Shown: positions 44,570 to 56,500 of the stretch, piece by piece
How positions within the stretch are numbered: the first letter of the stretch is position 1
How the letters are laid out: each line of letters starts with the position of its first letter
Assembly: GCA_905178155.1 (NCBI GenBank)
Contig: CAJINV010000002.1
Location: 6,720,771-6,784,770, forward strand
Length of the DNA stretch: 64,000 nt
Source: Amoebophrya sp. A120
Taxonomy: Eukaryota; Sar; Dinophyceae; Syndiniales; Amoebophryaceae
Reading direction: 5' to 3'
Position numbers and translations under genes: made by a program
Notes under the pieces: generated by a model
The model's database searches: none
What the model saw: only the letters and a program-made list of their open reading frames with translations
What the model was told of the DNA's origin: nothing

Positions 44570-47500
44570 ATGCCAACGACCCGAACAGGAACTCCGTCGT
44601 TCCCATCTACTCCCACGTCGTTTAGCAACTCCTCGCGACGCGGGAGGTCGAGGTTTCATATGTGCGAAAATTTTGGCTCCGGCGACGCGGACAGCAACGG
44701 ATTGTCGCCGTCCTGCCCGTCGTCCTCTGTGTCCGCCGAGGACGATGATTTTGATAAAGACTGCGGTAATTATGGGTGTCCACAAGAAAGTGAAAGAACA
44801 ATTGGAGGAGATGAAAGTGAAACGCAGCCGCTTTTCGTTTCTCGTCCCTCAACAGCAAGAACGCCCACGCGAGGACGGGCAGGTTATTCTGGGCAAGAAG
44901 TTCTTTCTCGAAAAAGACAACTCCTGGATGAAACAAACTTTCCGGCGTATTTTCCACGAGCCCGCTCATCAGCAGCTGGAGCCACTGGACCACCATCATC
45001 TCCGACGTGCGATACTAGTGGTTCTTTTTTTCGTCACAACACGTCGTCAGTCATGGGTTCCAAGAAGAATTCTGTTGACAGGACCTTCGATAGCGACGAC
45101 AATCGATACTATGCGAGCGATAGTGACCTCGACGAAGAAGATAATTATCCCACCGGACGAGGACGAAAGATGAAAGGTGCGGCCGCTGGAAGTGCAAGTA
45201 ACGATGAGGTCGATCACGATGATGACTTCGAGGAAAATCCTTCCTCCAGTTCTTGCTGTGCCTCTTGGTGCGTGGCCATTTGGCTGCTCGTTATCGTCGG
45301 CTCCTCCGCCGTGGTTGCGGGGGTCGTTGTGGCCGTCTACTACTTGGGTCGAGCTCACGGCCACGACCCGGATCCAATTATCCCAGTGGAGCCGATTATA
45401 CCGGTTACCCCGATTATACCGGTGATCCCGATTATACCGGTGATCCCGATTATACCGGTTATCCCGATTATACCGGTAGTCCCAATCTACCGCAACCAGG
45501 CCCGGTCATTCCAAACGAGAGTGCTGAGTTTCGTCAATGTTACAACTCCGCTCGGGGTTCCGTGGAAAGTGCAGAACGCTCTGGACGAGTTGCAGTTCGA
45601 ACTGATACCAAGTTTGCGACAGCAATGCTACGAATTGTACAACACCTCCTCCAGTGGTCTTGGTCAAGCAGGCAGTGCGACATCAAGTGCCAGCTCGTGT
45701 CTGCGATTCGAGGCTTTTCGTGGTGAAGCGGCGGTTGTGACGAGCACCAAGAACGGTGGTGGTGGTGCTACTTCTGGTCCAAGTTACAAAAACGAGCGAA
45801 TTCTTATGGCGTTCTCAACTGTTACATTCTCAACTGTTACAATTACATGAATTTGTCAGGCAAAAACAGCAATAGGCAAAGGGGAAAGCTTGCAAGTCTT
45901 GCATCACAAATTTGGCACGGATTTAGATGCTGTGTAGCACTTCGATAATTTGTCATGCGAAGCAGCTTGATCGTCTTGCGGCTCATGGTCATTTTGCATC
46001 ACAAATCATGTAACAATTGAGAATGTAACGTTTGAGAGCGCCATAATTCTGTTCCACGAGGTTTATCGCATGAATTTTGACTACACCGACCCGGACACGA
46101 AGAAGGTCATTCATGTGGCCGATGGCTTCAGCGTCTTTCGGAAGTCGCCCGCGTACGTCGCTTTTCAGAAGGCGATCGGCGAATACGAAAAGGACGGGAT
46201 CCTCATGGAAAACTTCTACGAGGATGAAGAAGTTGATTCTGCGGCTCATACTGCAACTAGTACTTCTCAAGAACAAATTTCGAGTAAAAGCACCACTGTC
46301 GTCGACTTCTGGTATGGCGATCCGAAGACGGGAAGCAGCAGCTCCCGTTTTGCCCTGCAAGATGTCAACGACTGGAGGAAGGCAGCGGAGACAAGCCTTG
46401 CGGTTGCGGAAACCGAGGTGTTTGCGTTCGCCTCGCGGCAAGATGCGGCAGCACTGAAGAATGTGACAGATGAGATGGAACAGACACAGATCCCGGCGCT
46501 CATTGCCGCTTGCGAAGGAAGATCTTTAACTGCCACGGGGGACGACAAGAAGGCGTGTCTCTATGTGGATGCGTTCAACTTCAAGATCCTCAAGGAGCCG
46601 GCTCAACACCCTGCTCCACCTGCCAGCACAGGGTCGTCCGCTGCAGGAACGACCCCTACAGAGGCCCGCTACGTCCTGCAGAAAGCGTATCCCACCGCCG
46701 CCGACCGGACCAATTTTGAACAGAACACCCCGGCTTTCAAAAACTTTCAAAACTGGCTTTTGTCGGAAGAGGTGCAGAAAGTGCTTGTGGACGCCAAAAC
46801 CGTGAGTAGGAGCACTGCAGTTGCAGCAAAAAATGGCACAATTAGTAGCACTTCCTTGAAGATGTTGAAAGGGACAACAACTTCTTGCCCTGTTGATCCA
46901 TGTAATTATGGGCCGAAGCAGGCGTCGCTGGATGTTGTAACTCCTGCTAGTACCACGACTACGACGGCGCCTCCAAGTACGACTGGTCCACCGGCGACCC
47001 ATCCATCTTCTTGTATCGGGCAGCAATTTGGATTGGAAAACCTGCCGACCTTGTTCACGAACAACACCACCATCCAATTTCGTTACGATGCCGACTTCCA
47101 TGCGGTGCAGGCGGCGGTGCAAGATTTTGTCGAAAAGATTTTCCCGTTGGTGAAGACTCAATGTTTGGAATTAATGGCGGATCTACGGAAGTTGGACGCA
47201 GCTGCAAACAGGAGTCCCTACACGGGTGCAAAGCAGCTTTGCGAGCGGTTTCACTACTTTGAGCGACGCGTGGAAAAAACCGAGTCAACATCTTTTTTTC
47301 CCCAAATCACGACGCAGCTCGCGACCCAGGAAGTCTATCCTGATAGGCTGGCCTTTCGGAAGTACATGTGGAAAAGTGCGGCGTTTCAGAGCTTGGTGAC
47401 TGCGGTGCGCGAAACATACAAAGATATCATCGACTTTCCAGCGACTAAGATTTACTCCGAAGTAGCGACTACATCTCTGACAACATCGGCAGGAGGAGTT

Positions 47501-50500
47501 GCACGAGCAGGTACGGTGGAACAAACTACAAGCGGAATTATAAACGGCGCTTTGGCCGCCGCCGCTTTTGGTGATTTCGGACGACTGAACATCGCAGGTG
47601 GAACTAAATCAGCACCCGCAGTAGAAGTATCAGACGGCGACATGCGCATGCAGCAGGATTCCTATGGGAACGGCAGCAGTTTAGAGCTCGCGAAAGCGCT
47701 GGGGAACGGAAAAATCCTCACGAAAGACCAGTCCGTCTGGCCGGCCACGACGTTCCTCCGCGTAGAGACGCTGTGCTTCACCGAAGACGCAGTGGCAAAT
47801 AAAGGCAAAGAGGTGGAAAAAAGCAGGCTGAAGTTAGAGAATGAACTTTTCCCCGCCTTGATTTCCTCTTGTGGGACCAGCTCGACCGTGGAGCCAAATT
47901 GCTTTTTCTTTGACGTCTTTAAATCCACGGGCTTCGGAACCTCGACCGAGATCGTAGCTGCTGGCGGAGCGGGAGCCCCAGCCCCCACCTCATCAACTTC
48001 AGTAGACAGCAGATACTACATCCTCCAGCAAGGGTACAAGGACCAAGAGACCGTGAAGTCCGAGCACGAACGAGCTTCTGCCTTCCAAGCTTTGAGCTCG
48101 TTCCTCTCCGACCCGAACGTTGCGGCTCTGTTCGAGAAGGGTACTTCTAACGAAGGGGGAGATGACCAGCAGAGCAGTACTTCTTCTAACGCTCTGCAAC
48201 TGTACAATGCCGGGGAGTGGCCGCATGCGGTGGATCATGGCAAGCCTTTGCACGCTGTGACCCACTACTTGCTGTTCACCAATAAAGCTGATATCTACAG
48301 CGAGCTCCTCCAGAATGCCTTGGACGAGCTGCAATTCGAGCTGATCCCTGCGTTGCGAGGCGAGTGCTACGACGACCCCATATTGAATCCCTGTCTGCGG
48401 TTCGAGGTTTTTCGTGGCGCGCGGGAGGCTCGGAAGCCCGGCGCGGCGGAGACGCAGCAGCACGAACTCCTCATGTTCCACCAGGTGTTTGAAAACGAAC
48501 AGGCCTGGCAAGACTTCCAGACCAATTCCCAAGCCTGGAAAGACTACCAGACGGCATTGGGGAGACAAGACTTCAAACAAATTATTGTCCAGGAAGAGAA
48601 CAACGGAGACTCTTTTTTCGAAGGCTCGGATTTTTTTCTCTACCGAAGCACTGCGGCATTTGCCCGGGACGAAGTGAAACAGTGGCAAACAAAGGTGCGG
48701 GACAGCGAGGTGGTTTCAGACACTGGTGTGTTGGAGTTTCAAATCGCGGTGCTGGATCATCAACAACCTTACGCCGGCACCGAACAAGACGATCGTCTTA
48801 TTGCACTCAAAGCTGCAGCGGCGTCGTGCGTTGAGGCGCGAGTCAAAATGGAAGACCTTCACGTCCCCGCACTGCAGGAAGCGTGCGCAGATTCCGCCGG
48901 GTGTCTCTACTTCGACGCTTTTCGAAATTACGTCGAGACCACCACACCTGCAGCATCGCCCTCAGCAGGACGAGCGGCAGCTCCAGTAGTTTCCTTATCT
49001 TCCACTCCAAAGTCGCAATCGCTCCAGAACTACACCTACTCGCTGCAATTCGCCTTCCAAGACGCGCTTGCGCGGACGACCTTCTATGGCGTGCTCAACT
49101 GTTACATTCTCAAATGTTGCATGGGTTTGTGATGCAAGAATGGCAAAAGTCAAAGCAGGGAGGTTGCACCTGTAGCGTCACAATTTCCGCACAGATTTAG
49201 GTGCTGTTTAGCCTTTCCAAAATTTGTCATGCGAAGTAGCTTCACCCTGTGAATGTTGATGCTCGTTTTGCATTACAAATCATGTAACAGTTGAGAATGT
49301 AACGTTTGAGAACGCCATACCTTCCAGAGCGCAATCGCGTTCACTTCCTACCAGAAATTCGTCGACGAAACCTTTGCCGCACTACCCACCTATCAAATGT
49401 AAAAATGTCTGGGTCTGGAAAAATGCAACCTGTGATGCTGCGTCTGCATTATCCAAAAATCTCTATTGCATGAACAGCAAAAGGGGTCTGGTTTTGGCCA
49501 CGGCGAGAGGGCATTTCTCATGCGGTATAGGCACCAGAAAGCCCTCACAAGATCTGTGATGCTAGGGCATGCATCGCAGACATCAGGAGTCACGCAGAAT
49601 GTGCATGACAAACCTTGCATCCTTCCAGACCCAGACACTTTTGCATTTGATACGACCTGCCTCAAGTTCCCAGCGGACGGGCCAACTCTCGGGAAAATCG
49701 ACCCGGTACCCAGGCGCGAATTCGGGATTTTGAATTTACCGACACTGTTCAGCGTGACCAATAAACTGCAGTTCAAGCCCGACGCGGACTACGACAAGCT
49801 GAGCGCGGCGATAGAAGATCTAACAAAAAACCTGTTCCCCGCGGTGCGGAAAGCTTGCGAGAAGGAAGTTCCGCCTTTTCCCCGCGGTGCGGAAAGCCTG
49901 CTGTGTGAACGCTACAACGTGTTTGAGAGACAAGTGGACGTTGTTTCTACGGGGGAAGGTAAGAGTACAACATCAAGTCCTATCAAGGCCGTGCAGTTTC
50001 TTACGCAGGAACTGTACCCCGACCGGTATGCGTACACACAACTGATGCTGCAAGACGACGCGCTGAAGCAATTGCAAGCAGCCGTGGCACGGTACAAAGC
50101 TGATGGCTTAGTGGAGGAGGAGTCCATCAGTAAAACCGCAGATCAAAGCAATCTTCTCGCCCTGCAAGCCGGGGACTTCGCGCGACTAAACGGCCAAACC
50201 GACGCCGACCTGCGCAGCCAAAGCCCGCCCGTCGGCGGCCTGCAGACCGCACGGGCGCTGTTTGATAAAACGACCGCACAGGACGTTGACCCCAATGCTG
50301 CCACCTGGGGAAAGGTCGAAACTCTGCGGTTTACGGATGACGCGGTGGAGAACCGGGCGGATGATGTGGCAGCAGCGGTGAAGGAGCTGGAAGAAACAGT
50401 GCTCGCGGATTTGGTGACCGCGTGCAAAACCTCGACGGACTGCCTCTTCTTCAACGTGTTTCGGAGTACCGGATTCGGCACCAGTATTGAACAACACCTG

Positions 50501-53500
50501 CAAACTTCTCAAACAAGTACGTCTGAAGATGTTCTTGGCACGACCGGAAGTAGTACAACCAGTGCAGGGGCGGCTGGTCGTGAGGGTCGTGAACACAAGT
50601 ACAACAAATCCTACTCTCTCCATCAGGCCTACAAGAGCGAAGCAGCAGCGAAGACGGCGGAGCAGGCTGATGCTTTCCAGAAGCTGGTAAAGTTTCTCAC
50701 AGAAAGCGACTTCGCGGGACTTTTCGCTGTGGACGAAGAAGAAGAACAGCAGGCGTGCAATAAACTCCAGCTCTTTGGTATCCCACGAAAAAACTGTTTC
50801 ACTGTGATGGTTTTGCAAGATCCGCATCACAAGTTTGCTAGACATGACACAGAAAATTTGCCATGCGCGTTTTCCAAGGGAAAATACGCGTAAAAATCCA
50901 ATGCCTTGCAGGTGTAGCAAGACAACTAGTTCTGTGTTCCATTCTATGCATCACAAGTTCACAGTGAAACAGTTTTTTCTTGCGATATTTGGCGCCGGCC
51001 AGTGGCCGCGAACATTCAAGGACCCGCGCGTGGTCTCCCTGACGCAAGCCTTCGCGTTTGTCTCGGACCAGCCAGGTGCAGGTTATGCATTGCAAAAGTA
51101 TCGTACTAGTATAAATCGCATGACAAATTTTATCAGGAAGAACATTGGAATTTGTAATGCAGATTTGGGTAGGAAACCCGATTTGTCATGCATACCTGCG
51201 ATTCATACGAGTACGATACTTTTGCAGTGGATACAGGTGACCTCCAGTTGAAGGTCCAAAACGCGCTCGATCGGCTGCAATTCGAATTGATTCCGGACTT
51301 GCGCAAAGCTTGCTACAACTATACTGGTCCACCTGGTCCTGGTGCTAAAAAAGGAATTATAGAACAAGGAGGACTAGCAACAGCGGATGATGATGTCCCT
51401 GATGTTGAACAGAATCCTTGTCTGCGTTTCGAGGCGCACCGCGGGAGTGCGTTGTTGCGAGAGGATGCGCAGAAGAAACAGAAAATCCCGCACGAGCGGA
51501 TCATGCTGCAGCAGGTTTTTCGTGACAAGGAGGGCATGGCGGCGTTTCAAAACGGAGCCGCATGGACGACTTTTGTCGCCGCGCTCCAGGAATGGGGAGA
51601 GAAAGAAAAAATCCTCGATGTGTTGCCTCCAGAAGCAAGAACAAACGCCGCTGGACGAACTACAAGGGCAGCAGCTCCTCCTACGGATTCTACTTCTGTT
51701 GATGACGCTGGTGCAGCTACTACAACAGGAACATCAGCTTCTGCTTCGCTGCCAAGTTCTTGGAGTGCTTTTCTAGACTTGTCGTCGTGGGGGCGCGGCC
51801 GCACGACCGCCGGTGCACCGTTTATTCCGTCAACATCTTCTGTTTCGGCAAACGACTGGTTTTTGGAGAACGACCTTTCCCAGGACTTCGTCATCCCGAG
51901 CACAAAAACCTCAGAAGACCACGCCAGCGGAGCAGGACCACCTTCGTACCAGTTCACTGCTCAATATGCCCGGGACTCGCAGCTAAACGATTGGAAAAAA
52001 CGCGCATTCGACAGCTCCGTGGCTGCGACAACACGGGTCTTTGCGTTCACAGACGATCCGGCGAAGAGGGACTCCGTGAGGAAGATCACGGTTGAATTGG
52101 AGAGCACGCAGCTAGGCTTTTTGTTCGCTGCGTGTGGCGAGTCGTCAGCGGCCTCCGCAGCTTCATCATCAAGTGGGTGTCTGTACGTCGACGCCTTCAA
52201 GAAGAACGAAAAAGTAACTGCAGCAGGAGGGTCTACAACTACTACTTCTCTCCTCGCAGTTGTAGAGGAAGGTCAAGATGATGTTTTGACAGGCAGTGGT
52301 GCATCTTCCTCTTCGTTATCAAGAACCGCTACAACTACTACAACTGGCGCCAGCGTAACCTATGTTTTGCAGGAGGCCTTTTCCGATCAAGAAGCTTTCT
52401 TTGCTTTCCTGCAACGGACGGCGGCGTTCGAAACGTGGGTGAACTCACCCGAGGTCCAGGCGGTGATGGTGCATGATGATCTGCCCCCGGGTCGTCGTAT
52501 GTATGATAGCTTGCCAGGTGCAGCAGCCCGGGACGGAGACGACTTCGTCGGTAGACAGTTTGGCCTCCAGGACTTGCCGAGCCTGTACAGTTTGAGCAGT
52601 ACCATCCAATTCACGTACGGTGCGGGAAACAACCTGGCGGACAAGTTCCGCAGCGAACTGTTCCCGGCAGTCAAAGCAAGTTGCTTGCAAAAATTGAAAG
52701 CGTTCCGGAAGAGGGACTACATTGCCGACGACCGATTGTTCTGCGAGCGTTGGAGCTTCTTTGAAGACAGTGCCGTTCCTATTGCAGGAGGTAGTGGTGG
52801 GAGTAGCTTGCCGCAATCACAACTTTTACACGTTGACAAGGCACATGACGACAAAAATTTTCCTCCACTGGAAGGTACCAGTATCAAAGATGTGGAGCAG
52901 GGCCAACACATCGCCAACCTGACCTTGCTAGACAAAAATGTTCCCACCAAAGAGAACGCATTTTCACCACTGTTGCGAAACAAATTTTTGGAGCCCCGAA
53001 AGAGCGGCACAAGCAGGACACTTTTATCTGATAAAAACGAGCAGCTGCAGCTCAACAAGAAAGAAGCGCCAGCATCTCCTGCTGCCCCCCTCTCCACAGA
53101 AGACAAGGAGTTAAAGGGGAGCCAGAACATCGTGAAAGTGGTTCGCTTCACGACGCACGAGGTCTATTATGAGAGTGCACAACCACAACCCCGTCCCCCT
53201 CGTCCCCCTTAATTGTCATGCAATATACCTCCAAATTCACGGTCACGGTGGATTTATCCACTATTCGGCTTTACCGTGTGGCACTGCTTGCATGACAGAC
53301 TCCGAAAGCCATAACAGCGTTACTATACAATCGCTACGTAAAACTAAAAACTTTGTCATGCAAAAGCTGCATCAGCTACAGGTACAGCTTCAGCATCTGT
53401 GCCTCCGGGACTCGTGTTGCTGCGGATGCGATCCAAATGAGGGTGAGGGGGAATTTTATTGCACTCTCATATTTATCCAGACCGCCACGCGTTTCTCGAG

Positions 53501-56500
53501 TATGTGAGGACCGACGCAGCGTTTCAAAACCTGATACAAGCAGTGATGGACAACAAGGACCTGATTGATTTCACAAACGGCCGCACCAACATTTCGTTTC
53601 TTTCCAAAGACCACGACGGCACGGGCCTTATGCCCGGTGGGGACTTTGTGCGATCCCAGGCACTGTATTCGGTCTCTGCGCCGCTCTCGGACGCTCTCTT
53701 CCGCGACCAGCAGCCCGCATACGCAAACGGGTCTACTTTACCTGCGGCACAGGTGCTGAGCGATTCGCTCCCGCAGAGCGAGAGCGTGTGGCACCCCCAG
53801 TTAGGACCGCAGGAACAGACGTCGGGGGAGGTTTATGTATTGAAATTCAAAGACGACGTGCCGGAAGCGCAGATTGCGCACGCCGTAGCGTCGTTGGAAC
53901 AGGATGACGGTTTTTTTCCATCCTTGTGCGAAGCATGCCGACTGCAACCGTCTTGCTACTACTACAACGTGTTTCGCAGCACGGGTTTCGGCACCTCTAC
54001 CGATGTCGTAAGGAGCGCAGCGACTGACTACAGCAAATCCTACACGATTCAAGCCGCATTTAAAAATAGCGTGAGTGCAGTTGATCAATTCGAGCAGACT
54101 CCGGCGTTTAGTAATTTCAAGGCCTTTCTTGAACAATCGTCTGACTTGTTCCAGCAGGACGCGTCATATAAGTCCCTCCAGCAGTATCGCGAGGGACAGT
54201 GGCCCCACGTTGTGGACCCTTACGCGGGCACGGTCAGGAGTATGAATTTGCTCTTCACCTTCGCGGAACCCGACGAGACAACGGACGCGGGCTTGCAGGC
54301 GGCAAATGACATCATTGCTACCATCGACGAACTACAATACAACCTGATCCCAAACTTAAAGGACGCGTGCTACGGGCCGCAGGATGAAAGCACACTGCAG
54401 CTGTACAACAAGAAGCACCTCTACTCAGCTGGACAAGAACAGCCGTTGCTCGGTGCAACACAAGAAGCCAGGAGGAGCGCACCTCCTGCTTCTGCTGGGA
54501 GAAAATTTTCTGGGCAGCAGAAATTCTCGCCCCAGGTAGAAGACGTAGCTGGAGAAGGTCCTCTACTTCGCGGGGAGCCTGAGCGTGAGCGTGAGCAAGG
54601 AAGAAGTTACATTAACTCAAACTCAGGTCGTGGTCTTGCTCCTGTGCTCACCGCCGACCTAGATAAACCAAAAAGCGAAAACGTCGACCCGGCACAGCCG
54701 GGGTGTTTGCGCGTCGAAGTCTATGCCGACAAGAACGCGGAGGGGAGAATCAAGACGGTGCTCTTACAGGTGGTTGTGCGTAGGGAGAATTGGCCTCAAA
54801 TGGTAGACGACGACCACGGCGTGCTCAAACCGATCCTGGATAAGCTCAACGAAAGCAAGTCTGCTGGGTTATTGCAAGAACTCGACGCGGACCACGAGGT
54901 GCTCGACAATTTGGTGAATACGAGTGGTTCAATCAGGTCTGGAAACGACGCCGCGGACAACTTTGGATTTCTGGTTAGCGGAAAAATGACCGACTCGGCA
55001 GCAAGCGCCTTGGACCTTGTGGTCTGGCAAGATTCAACATCCACTACTTCGGTCGCCGCTGCGAGGACCGCGTTACTGCACGATAGCAATGTTGTTGCGG
55101 AGACGATTACTCTCGCCTTCAAGCCAGGGGTTTCTGACGGGAAGGAATTCACTGAAGTGTGGAAGGAGCTCAACACAAACTTTTTCCCCTCACTATACAA
55201 GGCTTGCTACAAGGACGTCGACGCTTCTTCTAGAAGTACTGCACCCGGTGTTGAAAGTGATTCCAACTCGGAACTAGTCTTTACCTCTCCTGGCGCTTTA
55301 AAAACGACCAGTGCGGTGAGGAGCACGACGAGACAGCAGGCGCAGGTAGAAAGGCGAACTAGGACATCAGAGATAACTACGCCGACAACAAGAACTCCTG
55401 ACTGTCTTTATGCCGACGTGTACAACTACACCCTACCTTCAGACCAGCGGGGCTATCTGCTTCATTTTGCGTTCGCGAGTCAAACCGCTCGCGACCGGTT
55501 CTTCGCGGCTGCCGGGCCCAAGAGCTTCCAAGAGTGGGTAAAGAACGACGAAACGCTACAGAAAGTTCTTAGGAAGCCTAGCCGCACACTCGCTCGCTTG
55601 TCGCAGTTCGGCCTGGAAAATCTGCCGGGGCTCTTCAGCGTGCAAATGAAAATTCACATTTTCGATAGGATCGTGTGGGCAGAGGTGCTAAGGAAAGTCC
55701 AACAGATCAAGAAGGACGTGTGTATCCTGCAGTATCACAGCCGTGACCTGTGCGAGCGGTTTAACGTATACCTTGCGAATAGTGGCGTTTATTCCGTGAA
55801 ACTCAACTATCCCCATCCCCTTCGTCATGCCACCCACACAACATTTAGGAAAGTCTGTGTTTGTCATGCAAAAAATTATAGATGGGGATGGTTAGAAATT
55901 TTCACGGAATAATGTTGTAGCGGGTGCCACAACTGACTATTTTGTGACCACGCACGAAGTCTACCCCGACGCTTACGCCTGGCGGCAGCATGTGTTGAAC
56001 TCGGCTGCATATCAGGAACTGCTCAAGTCCGTCAAAAGCGCTTACGACAACAAAAACATTGATGCAAGTGACACCGTGCTTTACGGCTTCACGAATCCCA
56101 ACATCGACGAGAAGAAGGTTCTATCAACTGTAAAAGTGTCTGGGTCTGGAAGATTGGCAGCTTTGTCATGCATACTTTGCATGACCCGTGAAGTCTGTAA
56201 TGCATGCACGAGCATCACAGATTTTTAGAGGGCTTCCTAGTAATGCCTATTCCGCATGAGAAAGCCCCTCTCCGTGTAGCCCACCCGCCAGGAGTCAAAT
56301 GGTACTACTACTACTCGTGTAGCCCAAACTGGAGTCCTCTTGCAGGTCACGCAATACAATTTTTTTTTGAATCCAGAGACAGCATCACAAGTTTAGAATC
56401 TTCCAGACCCAGACATTTTTGCATTTGATAGGTCCCCTTTCCCATGACCGGCTACCTTCTCCGCCAGGAAACCGAGTCGGACGCGAACATGCGGACGCGG

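Noticed and set aside
45253-45726. Alternative frame encoding DYTGYPDYTGDP repeats
   Set aside because: It comes from the 18-bp minisatellite read in another phase; the PIIPV frame continues into a recognisable domain, this one does not.
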